Counted from the first letter of the stretch, positions 42,120 through 52,998 are shown. The stretch is 64,000 bases of DNA from Pantoea sp. AS-PWVM4 (GCF_000468095.1 NZ_ASZC01000004.1:186001-250000); one strand, 5' to 3'. Numbers and translations: made by a program. The notes: generated by a model from the sequence alone, not told the origin.

Positions 42120-43547
42120 TTACAACTTCAGTTCAGATTCTTTCAACGCTGTACCGCCACCCATCACCTTGTAGAAGGTGATCAGGTTCAGGTAATACGC
42201 CTGCTGCGTGCTGACCAGGCTGGTACGCGCGCTATACAGCGTGCGCTGCGCGGTCAGTGCATTCAGGTAAGTATCCACCCCGTTGCGATAACGCAGGTCG
42301 GCCAGATGGTAATAGGTCTGCGATGCCGCCACGTTATTACGCTGGCTGGTCAACTGATCATTGATGGTGCCGCGTCGGGCCAGCGCATCCGCCACTTCCT
42401 GAAAGGCAGTTTGCACCGCTTTTTCATACGCCGCCACGTAGTATTCCTTCTGCGCTTTGGTGTATTTCAGGTACGACACGTTGTAGCCGCCTTTAAAGAT
42501 CGGCAGTGAAATGCTCGGCGCGAAGGACCAGATCCCGGCACCGTTTTTGAACAGTGACGAGAGATCCGAACTGCCGACACCGCCGCTGGCGGTCAGGGAG
42601 ATGGTCGGGAAGAAATTCGCCCGCGCCGCGCCAATGCTGGCATTGGCTGACTTCAGGTTATGCTCCGCTTCCAGCACATCCGGGCGGTTCAGCAACGCAT
42701 CGGAAGAGATCCCGGCGGGGACGTCGCGGAACGCCTGGCCCAGCGCATCGATATTCGCTGGTAACAGGTTATCCGGTACGCTGCGTCCTACCACCAAATC
42801 CAGCGCGTTTTTGTCCTGCGCCACGCTGGTGGTGTAGCTGGCAACATCCGCCATTGCTGACTGGTAAGTGGTTTCCGCCGAGGAGACATCCACCATTGAA
42901 GCGGTGCCGTGCTCCATCTGCTTACGCGTCACTTCCATCGACTGCCGCGCACTCTCGGCTGTCTCTTTGGCGATGGCCAGATTGCTGCGATCCGCCGCCA
43001 GCGTTAACCAGTAATCCACCGTATTGTACAGCACCGTCAGGCGCGTGCTGCGTGCGCCCTCCAGCGTGCTGAGATACGTTTCATACTGCTCACGCGTCAG
43101 ACTCTGGTTTTTACCAAACAGATCCAGCTCGAACGAACTGACACTCCCTTCCGCGCTGTAAGAGTTGCTGATCGCGGTTTGATTACCTTCACCGGTCAGG
43201 GCGCGTGAACGCGTACCGCTCACCCCGGCACTCAGGCTCGGGAACAGATCGGCGCGTTCCTCGCCATATTGCGCATGGGCGGATTTCACGCTGGCGACCG
43301 CTTCCCGCAGATCGCGGCTACTATCCAGCGCCATCGTCACCACCTGACGCAGTTGGGGGTCAAGAATATATTCCTGCCAGCCAATATCGCGGTAGTTAGC
43401 CGCCTGCGCACCCTGTAACGATTTATAGGCATCCCCGTTTGGCGTGGTGTTGGCAACCGGTGACGCCGGACGTTGATAGTCCGGGTCCAGCGACATACAA
43501 CCCGCGAGAAAACAGGGTAAAAACACCACCAAAAGTTTTGCTGACAT
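42120..43547 (-). CDS. RND efflux outer-membrane lipoprotein (NodT/OprM-like)
   Basis: A 475-residue outer-membrane channel of the TolC/OprM type that completes the tripartite pump. The lipoprotein signal ends in LAGC with Cys17. Family repeats include QLRQVVTMALDSSRDLREAVASV and, in the second half, LKSANASIGAARANFFPTISLTASGG. The ATG at 43547 is used because the lipobox fits it and the pump stop is one base upstream; the frame stays open to 43631 inside the pump gene. It probably pairs with the adjacent AcrB-like protein rather than chromosomal TolC. Confidence 0.93.
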   Translation of the reverse strand: MSAKLLVVFLPCFLAGCMSLDPDYQRPASPVANTTPNGDAYKSLQGAQAANYRDIGWQEYILDPQLRQVVTMALDSSRDLREAVASVKSAHAQYGEERADLFPSLSAGVSGTRSRALTGEGNQTAISNSYSAEGSVSSFELDLFGKNQSLTREQYETYLSTLEGARSTRLTVLYNTVDYWLTLAADRSNLAIAKETAESARQSMEVTRKQMEHGTASMVDVSSAETTYQSAMADVASYTTSVAQDKNALDLVVGRSVPDNLLPANIDALGQAFRDVPAGISSDALLNRPDVLEAEHNLKSANASIGAARANFFPTISLTASGGVGSSDLSSLFKNGAGIWSFAPSISLPIFKGGYNVSYLKYTKAQKEYYVAAYEKAVQTAFQEVADALARRGTINDQLTSQRNNVAASQTYYHLADLRYRNGVDTYLNALTAQRTLYSARTSLVSTQQAYYLNLITFYKVMGGGTALKESELKL

Positions 43548-43548
43548 G

Positions 43549-46500
43549 TTATTCCCCCGTCTTCTCAGCAGATTCAGTGTGGCTCGCATGACTATGCGGC
43601 AGGCCTGGGAACACACGACGGACCAGCACAAAGAACAGCGGGACTAAGAAAATCGCGAGCAGCGTGGCGGAAATCGTCCCGCCAATGATGCCCGTACCGA
43701 TGGCGATACGGCTATTCGCCCCTGCGCCGGTGGATATTGCCAGCGGCAGGACCCCGGCGGTAAACGCCAGCGAGGTCATAATGATCGGACGCAAACGCAT
43801 CGAGGCTGCATGGACCGCAGCTTTCACCAGGTTTTCCCCTTTGCGGTAATTCTCCTCAGCAAATTCGACGATCAGAATGGCGTTCTTCGCCGACAGGCCG
43901 ATGATGGTGAGCAGCGCCACCTGGAAATAGACATCGTTTTCCAGTCCACGCAGCGTAACCCCCAGCAGCGCACCAAAGACCCCGAGCGGCACCACCATCA
44001 TTACCGAGAACGGTACTGACCAGCTTTCATACAACGCCGCCAGACACAGGAACACCACAATCAGCGAAATGGCGTACAGCGACATCGCCTGGTTGCCGGA
44101 CAGGCGTTCCTGGTAGGACAGCCCGCTCCAGGCATAGGTGGTGCCTGCTGGCAGTTTACTTGCCAGTTTTTCCATCGCCGTCATGGCATCCCCCGAACTT
44201 TTACCCGAGGCGGATGAACCCTGGATCTCATAGGACGACAGACCGTTGTAGCGCGACAGGACATCCGGGCCATAGGTCCAGTGCGAAGAGGAGAACGACG
44301 AGAATGGCACCATCGTGGTGTCACCGTCGTTGTCGGTGCCGGCCACAAACCATTTATTGATATCTTCCGGTTTGCTGCGGAAATCCTCGTCACCCTGCAT
44401 GTAGACCTTTTTCACCCTGCCACGATCGGTGAAGTCATTGACATAAGTCCCGCCAATCGCCGCACTGAGGGTACTGTTGATATTGCTGACCGACAGACCC
44501 AGCGACTGGGCTTTTTCATCGTCGATATCCACCTGCAACTGCGGCAGATCCGGCAAGGTATTGGCACGCACGCTACTCAGCACCGGATCCTGATTGGCGG
44601 AGGCGATTAACTGGTTACGCAGCTTGAGTAACTCGTCGCGACTGGTGTTGCCGCGCGCCTGTAACTCGAAGGTAAAGCCGTTCGACTGGCCCAGACCGGA
44701 AATCGACGGTGGTGACAGCACAAACACCTGCGCATCGCGGATGCCGGACAGATTCATCATGGCGCGACCGGCAATCGCGTCAGCGGTGTTTTCCGTCCCT
44801 TTACGATCGCTCCAGTTTTTCAATGAGATAAAGCCAATCCCCGCATTCTGCCCGCTACCGGCAAAGCTGAAGCCGTTCACCAGCATGCTGACGTTGACGT
44901 TATCCTTCTCTTTGGTGGCGAAGTATTGCTGGATCTGGCGGCGTACTTCGCTGGTGCGGTTTTCAGTGGCACCCGGTGCCAGCGTGTACTGCACCATGAT
45001 GTAACCCTGGTCTTCGGTCGGCAGGAAGCCGGTGGGCAGACGCAGATACATAAAGGCACAGCCAATCAGTAGCACCGCATACAGCAGCAAATAACGCACC
45101 GAGCTGTGGATCACATGCCCGACTTTCTCGTGATAACGCGCCTGAATTTTTTCGTAGCTGCGGTTGAACCAGCCAAAGAAACCTTTCTGGCCGCTTTCAT
45201 GATCGTGCGGTTTCAGTAAGGTGGCGCACAGCGCTGGCGTCAGCGTCAATGCCACCACCACCGACAGCACCATTGAGGAGACGATGGTGATGGAGAACTG
45301 ACGGTAAATCACCCCGGTGGAACCGCTGAAGAAGGTCATCGGCAGGAAGACCGCTGACAGCACCAGTGCGATACCAATCAGCGCCCCGGTGATTTCCTTC
45401 ATCGATTTCTCGGTGGCTTCACGCGGCGGCAGTCGTTCTTCGCGCATCACACGCTCAACGTTTTCCACCACCACGATGGCGTCATCCACCAAGAGTCCGA
45501 TGGCGAGCACCACACCAAACATCGTCAGGGTGTTGATCGAGTAGTTAAATACCGCCAGCACCCCAAAGGTACCCAGCAGCACCACCGGCACGGCAATTGC
45601 CGGGATCAAGGTAGTGCGGATGTTTTGCAGGAACACAAACATCACGATCACCACGAGGATGATGGCTTCCACCAGCGTTTTGACCACTTCCTCGATGGAG
45701 ATTTTAACGAAGTCGGTACTGTCGAGCGGATAGGCGATGTCATAACCACTCGGCAGGCTGGAGCGGAACTCATTCACGGTATTTTTCACGTTCTCCGCCG
45801 TGGAGAGCGCATTGGCTCCCGACGCCAGTTGAATCGCGATACCCGATGCCGGATGGCCGTTAGCCAGCACGTTGGCGCTGTAGTCGTCATCGCCCATTTC
45901 CACGCGCGCGACATCACTAAGATGCACCACTGAACCGTCGGTCTGGCTTTTTAACACGATATTGCGGAACTGTTCCGGCGTTTGCAGACGGGAACGGGAA
46001 CGCACGGTGGCGACCAGTTGTTGCTCTTTGCTCGCCGGTTGTGCGCCGATCTGCCCCGAAGACACCTGGGTGTTTTGCGCTTCCAGCGCGGTTTCCACAT
46101 CCGAAGGCATCAGTGAATAGGACGCCAGTTTGGCCGGATCGAGCCAGATACGCATCGCGTATTCTGCACCGAACACCTGCACGCTCCCCACGCCCGGCAG
46201 ACGCGCCAGCGTATCTTCCATGTTACTGACGAGGTAGTCGGCAACGTCCGAAGAGGTGGCTTTGTTGTTTTTGTCGTACAACGCCATGATCAACAGGAAG
46301 TCACTCTGTGCCTTCTCGACCGTCACACCCTGTTGGGTCACGGCGTCCGGCAAACGGCTTTCCGCCTGCTGCACTTTATTCTGCACCTGGACCTGGGCGA
46401 TATCAGGATCGGTGCCCTGCTCAAAGGTAACGGTGATTTTGACCTGGCCGGTTGAAGCGGTACTGGTGGAGGAGAAGTAGAGCAAACCATCCAGACCGGT

Positions 46501-46710
46501 CAACTGCTGCTCAATCACCTGAGTCACGCTACTTTCCAGCGTTTCTGCGGATGCACCGGTGTAGGTGGCCTGGATACTGATTTGCGGCGGTGCCACATCA
46601 GGATATTGCGCAATCGGCAGGTTTTTGATGCTGAGGATACCGAACATCATGATGCAGATGGCGATCACCCAGGCAAAAACAGGCCGTCGGATAAAGAACT
46701 GAGCCAACAT
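43549..46710 (-). CDS. RND multidrug efflux permease, AcrB/MexB-type (HAE1)
   Basis: A 1053-residue inner-membrane proton-drug antiporter, full length for the family. It starts [18 protein letters not shown]. It has the TM4 proton-relay Asp pair in [23 protein letters not shown] and two large periplasmic loops. Blocks such as [16 protein letters not shown] and [14 protein letters not shown] are typical. The C-terminal half has [30 protein letters not shown]. It starts 2 bp after the adaptor gene. Substrates are unknown; phenolic compounds are possible, given the neighbouring aromatic cluster. Confidence 0.96.
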   Translation of the reverse strand: MLAQFFIRRPVFAWVIAICIMMFGILSIKNLPIAQYPDVAPPQISIQATYTGASAETLESSVTQVIEQQLTGLDGLLYFSSTSTASTGQVKITVTFEQGTDPDIAQVQVQNKVQQAESRLPDAVTQQGVTVEKAQSDFLLIMALYDKNNKATSSDVADYLVSNMEDTLARLPGVGSVQVFGAEYAMRIWLDPAKLASYSLMPSDVETALEAQNTQVSSGQIGAQPASKEQQLVATVRSRSRLQTPEQFRNIVLKSQTDGSVVHLSDVARVEMGDDDYSANVLANGHPASGIAIQLASGANALSTAENVKNTVNEFRSSLPSGYDIAYPLDSTDFVKISIEEVVKTLVEAIILVVIVMFVFLQNIRTTLIPAIAVPVVLLGTFGVLAVFNYSINTLTMFGVVLAIGLLVDDAIVVVENVERVMREERLPPREATEKSMKEITGALIGIALVLSAVFLPMTFFSGSTGVIYRQFSITIVSSMVLSVVVALTLTPALCATLLKPHDHESGQKGFFGWFNRSYEKIQARYHEKVGHVIHSSVRYLLLYAVLLIGCAFMYLRLPTGFLPTEDQGYIMVQYTLAPGATENRTSEVRRQIQQYFATKEKDNVNVSMLVNGFSFAGSGQNAGIGFISLKNWSDRKGTENTADAIAGRAMMNLSGIRDAQVFVLSPPSISGLGQSNGFTFELQARGNTSRDELLKLRNQLIASANQDPVLSSVRANTLPDLPQLQVDIDDEKAQSLGLSVSNINSTLSAAIGGTYVNDFTDRGRVKKVYMQGDEDFRSKPEDINKWFVAGTDNDGDTTMVPFSSFSSSHWTYGPDVLSRYNGLSSYEIQGSSASGKSSGDAMTAMEKLASKLPAGTTYAWSGLSYQERLSGNQAMSLYAISLIVVFLCLAALYESWSVPFSVMMVVPLGVFGALLGVTLRGLENDVYFQVALLTIIGLSAKNAILIVEFAEENYRKGENLVKAAVHAASMRLRPIIMTSLAFTAGVLPLAISTGAGANSRIAIGTGIIGGTISATLLAIFLVPLFFVLVRRVFPGLPHSHASHTESAEKTGE

Positions 46711-46712
46711 AA

Positions 46713-47873
46713 TCAGTTCCCTCCGCTGGTGTTCGCGCTGGCATCAGTCGGGGTGGTGGTGCCCGTTTCGACCGCTTTCACGGTCTGCCCCGGTTGTACT
46801 TTACCGGTGCCTTCAACGATCAATTTGTCGCCGCTTTGCAAACCGCTGTCGATCAGCCATTTGTTGCCAATCACGCGATCGGTCACCACTTCACGGCTGG
46901 CAACTTTGTTGTCTTTATCCACCACCAGCGCGGTGGCGTTGCCTTTCGCATCACGGGTGATGCCCTGCTGCGGCGCCAGCAGCGCATCATTTTTCACCCC
47001 GTTGCTGACGGTGGCGCGTACGTACATGCCAGGCAACAACTGGTGGTCCGGGTTAGGGAAAATGGCGCGCAACGTGACGGTACCGGTTGATTCATCCACC
47101 GAAACTTCCGTCAGCTCCAGTTTACCGGTGTGATCATAGGTTGAACCGTCTTCCAGTTGCACGCTCACCGGGACTTCATCACTGTTCTGATGCAAAGACG
47201 CCTGCTGGCGTTTCAACTTCAGCAACTGCACGCTGGACTGGGTGAGATCGACATAGATCGGATCCAACGCACGAATGGTCGCCAGCGCCGTGGTTTGCTC
47301 GGACGTCACCAGCGCGCCCGGCGTGACGGATGAAATACCAATGCGGCCACTGATGGGCGCTTTGATTTGCGTGTAATTGAGATTGATGCGTGCACTCTCA
47401 ACCGCCGCTTTGTATTGCGTTACCGAGGCGAGATTTTGCTGGTAGGTGGCCTCGGCATCGTCAGCATCCTGACGGGAAACGCCGTTTTCCTTGACCAGTG
47501 CCGCATAGCGTTCAGCTTTCAGTTTGCTGCTTTTGACCACGGCGACGGCGTTTTTCAATTGTCCGACCGCTTCATCATAACTGGCCTGATAACTGGCGGG
47601 GTCGATCTGATAGAGAACCTGACCGGCTTTAACCTCATCACCTTCCGTAAACAGACGCTTCTGGATAATGCCGCCCACCTGGGGACGCACATCCGATGTC
47701 ATCGTACCGGTAACCCGTCCAGTCAGTTGACTGGTTAAGGTAACCGGTTCTGTTTGCAACGTTTTCACGCCAACTTCCGTGACCATTGTCCCGGGTTTGT
47801 TCTCTGCACTCTGGTCACAGGCGACAATCAAAAATGCCAGACCTGCAATAACATACCGCTGAAAAACCATCAT
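46713..47873 (-). CDS. RND efflux periplasmic adaptor (AcrA/MexA-like lipoprotein)
   Basis: A 386-residue membrane-fusion protein. The lipoprotein signal ends in LIVAC. The lipoyl and hairpin domains show [35 protein letters not shown] and [15 protein letters not shown]. The C-terminal barrel has [11 protein letters not shown]. Two adjacent ATGs (47873 and 47870) follow AGGA; the frame is open further to 48020, but that part lies in the promoter. It is the first gene of the adaptor-pump-channel operon, and the palindrome at 47887 is 13 bp upstream of the start. Confidence 0.93.
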   Translation of the reverse strand: MMVFQRYVIAGLAFLIVACDQSAENKPGTMVTEVGVKTLQTEPVTLTSQLTGRVTGTMTSDVRPQVGGIIQKRLFTEGDEVKAGQVLYQIDPASYQASYDEAVGQLKNAVAVVKSSKLKAERYAALVKENGVSRQDADDAEATYQQNLASVTQYKAAVESARINLNYTQIKAPISGRIGISSVTPGALVTSEQTTALATIRALDPIYVDLTQSSVQLLKLKRQQASLHQNSDEVPVSVQLEDGSTYDHTGKLELTEVSVDESTGTVTLRAIFPNPDHQLLPGMYVRATVSNGVKNDALLAPQQGITRDAKGNATALVVDKDNKVASREVVTDRVIGNKWLIDSGLQSGDKLIVEGTGKVQPGQTVKAVETGTTTPTDASANTSGGN

Positions 47874-47886
47874 GGTAATCCTATAG

Positions 47887-47896
47887 TGAACGTTCA
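47887..47896. promoter_or_regulatory. Probable TetR operator of the efflux operon
   Basis: TGAACGTTCA is a perfect 10-bp palindrome just upstream of the adaptor gene, where a TetR dimer would block transcription or leader synthesis. Nothing else was recognised in 47874-48151. Confidence 0.5.
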
Positions 47897-48151
47897 TTCT
47901 CGGCGGGGAGTTTAACAAACAGGCAGCGGGGCGTATGTAAGCAAAGCGAAAAAGCGGGAATTTTATAACCACACGAGCTGTGCAGGATTTATGCGGTTGG
48001 GGTTGTTGAATAGTTATCATGCTCTACATTGATATACATCATCGAAAATAGTTCGCCCTCCCCTCAATGATTAATGGTCCAGTTTATTGTGAATAATACG
48101 CGCTTATTGGCGAGCGCTATTTTATGACCTGATGACAAATGAGAGAAAATT

Positions 48152-48664
48152 ATGCTGGTAATAGCCATTATTCAACACACGCCAGTTTGGGTGTGGATTC
48201 TGTTTATTTATCTTCTGTCACGCGGTATCAAAGCCCTTAAAACGCGTGAGGTTCCGGTGGGTAAATTATTCCTGATTCCCGTGTTGTTCCTGCTGTGGGC
48301 GATTCATGGCGTGTTTACAGAAACCCACTGGACGCTGGCTGCACTGGGGGCGATGCTCGCGGGCCTGTTATCAGGTGGCCTGCTGGGGGCAATGCTCGGA
48401 CGCCGGAATCGACCCACCACGCAAAGTAGTCAGCCAGGGACGATAATTCGTCCCGGCTCGGTGCTACCACTTATTTTTATGGTGGTGACATTTATTGCCA
48501 AATACGTGCTTTCGGTATCCGTGATTTTACAACCGGCGCTGATTGATTCGTTAACCTTTAATTTAGCGCATGGTTTAATTAGCGGATTAACAGCCGGCGT
48601 ATTCTGGGGAAATATGCTGGTCGCGTTTATTCCGTGGTATCGATCACGCATAAAGCCGGCTTAG
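48152..48664 (+). CDS. Small integral membrane protein (DUF6622-like)
   Basis: A 170-residue protein with four or five hydrophobic segments, starting MLVIAIIQHTPVWVWILFIYL. A Gly-rich turn GGLLGAMLGRRNR lies near residue 80, and it ends with a short Arg/Lys tail. The N-terminus (IIQHTPVWVW) resembles DUF6622 proteins, which have no known function. A modest GAGAG precedes the ATG. It diverges from the RND operon across 278 bp and is followed by a REP pair. No functional residues stand out. Confidence 0.75.
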   Translation: MLVIAIIQHTPVWVWILFIYLLSRGIKALKTREVPVGKLFLIPVLFLLWAIHGVFTETHWTLAALGAMLAGLLSGGLLGAMLGRRNRPTTQSSQPGTIIRPGSVLPLIFMVVTFIAKYVLSVSVILQPALIDSLTFNLAHGLISGLTAGVFWGNMLVAFIPWYRSRIKPA

Positions 48665-48672
48665 CATGTTCC

Positions 48673-48745
48673 GTAGCGGCGCGATTGATCGCGCGACTTT
48701 GATTTTGACGTTGCGGTTAAAATGCGCGATAAATCGCGCCGCTAC
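48673..48745. repeat. REP pair (inverted)
   Basis: The forward copy 48673-48694 has one change (GATTGATC); the reverse copy 48724-48745 is intact; the spacer is 29 bp. It lies between the membrane-protein gene and the convergent racemase-like gene. Confidence 0.93.
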
Positions 48746-48756
48746 AGGGATATTTA

Positions 48757-49386
48757 TTACGCGAAACGCTGCAACGCCAGCAACGGGCTGGTCAACGGGC
48801 GTTGTTCCTCCGTGAAGTCCTGCGCCGCCACCGCCATCGAAACCTGGGCCAGCGCCACATGGTCAGCGCCTTGCTGACGGGCCTGATTGACGGCGTCTTT
48901 AATCAATCGACGATAGCCCTGTTGATCCCCTGCTTTGAAGGTCGCCCAGGCATTGGGGATCAGGCGCACTTCCGGTGGCAATCCTGCCAGCGTTGATGGA
49001 CAGAACAGCGCGGTGGTTGCCGCCAGCGTGGATTCTGCGGCACAGAGCACCAGCGATTTACCGCCGCGACGATGGACTTCATCAGCCAGCATGCGATCGG
49101 TACGATAAACCTGACAGTCATTTGCTGCATTGTGAAAACCATCCGCGACCGGCCCCAACGTCGAACAGGTGATCAGAATGGCATCAAACCACGGCGTCAG
49201 GCTGTCCAGCAGCGCCGTGATCTGCGCCTGTTGCTGGCTGGTCATGCCGCCACTCAATTCAGCTTCCGCCAACAGATGTGGCATCACCAGATGGCTTATG
49301 GTGGTCGGTGCGATACCCAGGCTGGCGGCAGCCTGATCAAAGATGGCGATATTACTGGCGGCGGTGTGTAAGCAGGCAATGGTCAT
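48757..49386 (-). CDS. Aspartate/glutamate racemase-superfamily protein
   Basis: A 209-residue cytosolic protein with the Asp/Glu racemase-like fold. The first active-site Cys is likely that of AILITCSTLGPVADG; the second half has KSLVLCAAESTLAATTALF, which would supply the other Cys. It is shorter and more divergent than MurI. The superfamily also includes hydantoin racemases and maleate isomerases, so the substrate is open. AAGGA lies 7 bases before the ATG. It diverges from a LysE exporter gene across 129 bp. Confidence 0.8.
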   Translation of the reverse strand: MTIACLHTAASNIAIFDQAAASLGIAPTTISHLVMPHLLAEAELSGGMTSQQQAQITALLDSLTPWFDAILITCSTLGPVADGFHNAANDCQVYRTDRMLADEVHRRGGKSLVLCAAESTLAATTALFCPSTLAGLPPEVRLIPNAWATFKAGDQQGYRRLIKDAVNQARQQGADHVALAQVSMAVAAQDFTEEQRPLTSPLLALQRFA

Positions 49387-49515
49387 AGGAAATCCTTTTG
49401 GCGTAATCAGCGATGTCGCTCACTATCCTGCTTAGCTGCGTTGCATTAGTCACGAAATTTCATCAGAATTATTTCACATTGCCATCAGTAGGTTATCGCT
49501 GACACGCGTAGCATC

Positions 49516-50145
49516 ATGGACCTGAACCTTATTGCCTTTATTATCGCCATCCTGCCGGTCGCTTTGTCACCGGGGGCCAGTTTCACCCTGGCGATCAACA
49601 ACACCCTGTCGGCAGGCAGTCGTGGTCTGGCGGCAATCATTGTTGGTACTGCGTTAGGCATTTATACCCACGCGCTGCTGATTGGTTCCGGTATCAGCGC
49701 CCTGCTACTGCATTCTCCCCGCGTTTTTACCCTGCTGAGTTTCGCCGGTAGCCTTTATCTGTTCTGGCTGGGGGTACAATTGATCAAACGAGGCCGCAAT
49801 GTCGCCTCACCCTACCTATCCGCACGCCCGCGCCAGACGACGATGAAAGAAGCCTGGCTGGCAAATGTGCTGAATCCCAAAGCGGTGATGCTCTACCTCA
49901 CCGTGGTGTCACAGTTTGCCGGTAAACAAAGCGCATTCGCGCATTTTTTGCTGCTGGCGACCGTGCATATCCTGATTATGAGCCTGTGGCTGGTGCTGGT
50001 GTGCTTCGCCCTGCTGACCTCGGCCAAACTGATCAACATTCAGAAAATGGGTTTCTTTATTAACGTCATCGGCGGCGCGGTGCTGGTGATTTTCGCCATG
50101 CACAACTTTGCGCAGTTGCTGCTAAAACTGATGGGAATTTCGTAG
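49516..50145 (+). CDS. LysE/RhtB-family amino-acid exporter
   Basis: A 209-residue inner-membrane exporter with six hydrophobic segments. The N-terminal family signature ALSPGASFTLAINNTLSAGSRGL is clear, as is LFWLGVQLIKRG and WLANVLNPKAVMLYLTVVSQF. These proteins export amino acids or homoserine lactone-like compounds. No Shine-Dalgarno is evident before the ATG. The stop codon TAG comes from the forward REP that overlaps the gene end by four bases. Confidence 0.9.
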   Translation: MDLNLIAFIIAILPVALSPGASFTLAINNTLSAGSRGLAAIIVGTALGIYTHALLIGSGISALLLHSPRVFTLLSFAGSLYLFWLGVQLIKRGRNVASPYLSARPRQTTMKEAWLANVLNPKAVMLYLTVVSQFAGKQSAFAHFLLLATVHILIMSLWLVLVCFALLTSAKLINIQKMGFFINVIGGAVLVIFAMHNFAQLLLKLMGIS

Positions 50146-50214
50146 CGGCGCGATTTATCGCGCATTTTGACCGCAATATCAAAATCAAAGGCGCGCGATA
50201 AATCGCGTCGCTAC
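50142..50214. repeat. REP pair (inverted)
   Basis: The forward copy is 50142-50163, the reverse copy 50193-50214 has one change (CGTCGCTAC). It lies between the converging lysE and PQQ-dehydrogenase genes. Confidence 0.93.
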
Positions 50215-50260
50215 GGGTAAAAATGCCCCGTCCGTGTTGCGACAAGGCATATTTTTCAGC

Positions 50261-52621
50261 TTACTTCAGGCGGAATGCCACCACGCTGTCACCTTGTTTG
50301 GTGCCAAGTGAACCGTGACCGCCCGCCGCAATCACCACATACTGCTTACCATCTTTACCCATAAAGGTGGAGGGTGTGGCTTGTGCGCCAGCACTCAACT
50401 CGGTCTGCCACAGCAGTTCGCCGGTGGTGCTGTCGTACGCACGGAAGAAGTTATCTGCCGTAGCGCCGTGGAACACCAGATCGCCCGCCGTCACCAGCGG
50501 ACCACCATGTGCCACCATCCCCATCGGGAAACCAAGCGGGAAACGCCCCGGCAGGAAGCTGGTGTTAAGGTTTTTGGTGGTACCGACGCGACGTAACCAT
50601 TCGGTTTTGCCGGTCTTCAGATCCACACCCACCATCCGGCCCCACGGTGGCGCGATGCACGGAATGCCGAGATCGGAAGCCAACTGCTGGATATGGATAG
50701 CGTAATCACCGTGGAAGTTTTCATTCCAGTATGGCTGACCATCTTTGGTGAACATGCGTTCGGTGGCCGTCTGCGGGGTACGCTTAATCAGGGTATATTT
50801 GTAAGCCAGACGCACCGGTGCCGCAATCAGTAGCTGACGCTGTGGATCGACCGCCACCGAACCCCAGTTGAACACTCCAATATTGCCAGGGAAGATCAGC
50901 GAGCCCTTCTCCGTCGCCGGAGTCCACGGATTGCCATCGTAACGCAGGGTGCGGAAGTCGATACGGCATGACATCTGGTCAAACGGCGTAATGCCCCACA
51001 TCGATTTTTCCGTCAACGGCTGCGGAATAAAGTTCAGGCTGGAGACCGGTTGTGTGGCGGCAAATTTCTCACCCGCTACGCCACCCTCGGTGGAGACCTT
51101 CACCTGATTCACCGGATAGACCGGCTGGCCGGTGAGGCGGTTCAGCACAAACAGGTTGCCGGTTTTGGTCGGCAGAATGACGACCGGCTGACGATTCCCC
51201 TGATAATCGATATCCACCAGCGACGGCTGTGACGGATTATCACGGTCCCACAAGTCGTGGTTAGAACTCTGATAACGCCATTTGAAGGCACCGGTGTGCA
51301 GATCCAGCGCCACCAGCGCATCGCGGAACTTCTCCGTGTTGCTGTTCGCATCACGTTCGATACCCACTTCATCCGGCGAGGCGTTGCCAAACGGCACATA
51401 GACCAGGCCATTTTTCAGATCGGCGCTCAGCGTGCCCCAGGCAACCGGAGTATCCTGCGGATAGGTTTTATCCGCCGCGACCGGCTGGGTGTTATCCGGG
51501 TTAGCCGGGTCGAAGTTCCACACCAGACGGCCAGTCAGCACATCATAGGCACGGATCACACCCGACGGGTTGCCGCTGTTGAAGCCGTTGTCCATCACCG
51601 AACCGCCAACAATCACCAGATTGCCTGCCACCAGTGGTGCGGCGGTTTGCATCAGCGCATGTGGACGGACTTCGCCCATGTTGCTGTGCAGATCCACCAC
51701 ACCGTTGTTGCCAAAGTCAGCGCAGAGTTTGCCGGTGTCCGCATCCAGCGCAATCAGCTGCGCATCGGTGGTGGCATTGAAAATGCGCTTACGGCAGATA
51801 GCCGGATTGGCAGCTGAGCTCTCCGTCGCCACTGGCGTCTGCTGGTAATAACTGACGCCACGGCAGGTCTGATGCTGCTGCAAATACGAGCGATCTTTGG
51901 CTGGCGTATATTTCCACTTCACCGCACCGGTTTCCGGGTCGAGCGCATGGACTTCATTGTGCGGCGTACAGAAATAAAACATGCCGTTGGCTTTCAGCGG
52001 CGTTGCTTCAAAGGTGTATTCACTGGCGTCATCACCCTGACGCAGATCGCCAGTGTGATAAGTCCAGGCCACTTCAAGGTTTTTGACGTTATCTTTGGTG
52101 ATCTGATTCAGTCCCGAGAAACGCAGACCATCCGGTGTGCCACCGTAGGCGGTCCAGTCGTCTTTCGCGCCCTGCTCGCCAGCCTGCACGCGTTCATTAC
52201 TGATGGTGCCTGCCTGCGGCAGGGGATCGTAGAAGCACAGCCCGATCACCAGCACAATCATTACGCTCACCGTACCACCCAGCAGCGGATGAAAACGGCG
52301 TTGCCCCTGATACAGCGGTTTCACCACCCACGGCATTGCCAGCCACAGGCCGATAACCCCAAATACATCACCACGGGGAATCCATTGCCACTTATCAAAG
52401 CCCACTTCCCAGATAATCCACACCAGCGTAATCCACATCAGCACCGCATACAGCGCCAGGGCACTACGTTGTTGTTTAAACAATAAAATGGCGGTAATCA
52501 GTAACCCAACCGCCATCAGTGCATAGAATGCACTTCCTCCCAGCATCAACAACTTACCGCCCATGTAGAGCAGCGCGATGCCCAGTATCGCCAGTACGAT
52601 ACTGGTGAGTTTGTTAACCAT
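50261..52621 (-). CDS. Membrane-bound PQQ-dependent dehydrogenase (glucose/quinate/shikimate family)
   Basis: A 786-residue quinoprotein. Residues 1-130 hold about five membrane helices that anchor it and deliver electrons to ubiquinone. The periplasmic PQQ propeller follows, with DWTAYGGTPDGLRFSGLNQI, TCRGVSYYQ, SSNHDLWDRDNPSQPSLVDI and AAGGHGSLGTKQGDSVVAF. Domain order and length match E. coli Gcd (796), but identity is low, so it is a paralogue. It oxidises a sugar, polyol or cyclitol acid in the periplasm. The ATG follows GAGGGA. A CRP-like site is 176 bp upstream. Confidence 0.93.
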   Translation of the reverse strand: MVNKLTSIVLAILGIALLYMGGKLLMLGGSAFYALMAVGLLITAILLFKQQRSALALYAVLMWITLVWIIWEVGFDKWQWIPRGDVFGVIGLWLAMPWVVKPLYQGQRRFHPLLGGTVSVMIVLVIGLCFYDPLPQAGTISNERVQAGEQGAKDDWTAYGGTPDGLRFSGLNQITKDNVKNLEVAWTYHTGDLRQGDDASEYTFEATPLKANGMFYFCTPHNEVHALDPETGAVKWKYTPAKDRSYLQQHQTCRGVSYYQQTPVATESSAANPAICRKRIFNATTDAQLIALDADTGKLCADFGNNGVVDLHSNMGEVRPHALMQTAAPLVAGNLVIVGGSVMDNGFNSGNPSGVIRAYDVLTGRLVWNFDPANPDNTQPVAADKTYPQDTPVAWGTLSADLKNGLVYVPFGNASPDEVGIERDANSNTEKFRDALVALDLHTGAFKWRYQSSNHDLWDRDNPSQPSLVDIDYQGNRQPVVILPTKTGNLFVLNRLTGQPVYPVNQVKVSTEGGVAGEKFAATQPVSSLNFIPQPLTEKSMWGITPFDQMSCRIDFRTLRYDGNPWTPATEKGSLIFPGNIGVFNWGSVAVDPQRQLLIAAPVRLAYKYTLIKRTPQTATERMFTKDGQPYWNENFHGDYAIHIQQLASDLGIPCIAPPWGRMVGVDLKTGKTEWLRRVGTTKNLNTSFLPGRFPLGFPMGMVAHGGPLVTAGDLVFHGATADNFFRAYDSTTGELLWQTELSAGAQATPSTFMGKDGKQYVVIAAGGHGSLGTKQGDSVVAFRLK

Positions 52622-52796
52622 GCTTATCCCTCAAGCTTTGCAAAAGCACTTAAATTTTCTTAAAAGAAACCTACAGATGTTCAACATAATTTTAACTAAC
52701 GTTAAGAAAATGCTAAACCGCATGTCCAAACGTATCATAAGGAATGTTTATCAATTTAGCGCAGCTGATTTGAGACTGCCGTAGAGCACATCAATC

Positions 52797-52812
52797 CGTG
52801 ATTGAAATCACG
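52797..52812. promoter_or_regulatory. CRP-like site upstream of the PQQ dehydrogenase
   Basis: CGTGATTGAAATCACG carries perfect GTGA-N6-TCAC half sites. It is embedded in a larger inverted repeat (CATCAAT at 52789-52795 with ATTGATG at 52820-52826). Confidence 0.5.
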
Positions 52813-52931
52813 TTTCATTATTGATGGGGAGAATTAATCATTAGTGAGGATAAATAGCATCTTTTGTTCATGAGATGAGCAGTAAATCACCATAACAGGT
52901 TAACCGTATGATTAATCGCCTAACCAAAATC

Positions 52932-52998
52932 GTAGCGGCGCGATTTATCGCGCAGTTTTCAGGATTATTTAAACACGCGCGATAAATCGCGCCGCTAC
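52932..52998. repeat. REP pair (inverted)
   Basis: Intact forward (52932-52953) and reverse (52977-52998) copies lie in the middle of a divergent intergenic region, unlike most others, which follow gene ends. Confidence 0.95.

Noticed and set aside
51257-52486. Plus-strand open frames of about 190-200 codons
   Set aside because: They are antisense to the PQQ dehydrogenase, have no family resemblance and no ribosome-binding site.
52578-52784. 68-codon open frame upstream of the PQQ dehydrogenase
   Set aside because: It overlaps the dehydrogenase start, has no recognisable domain or ribosome-binding site, and lies in AT-rich promoter DNA.
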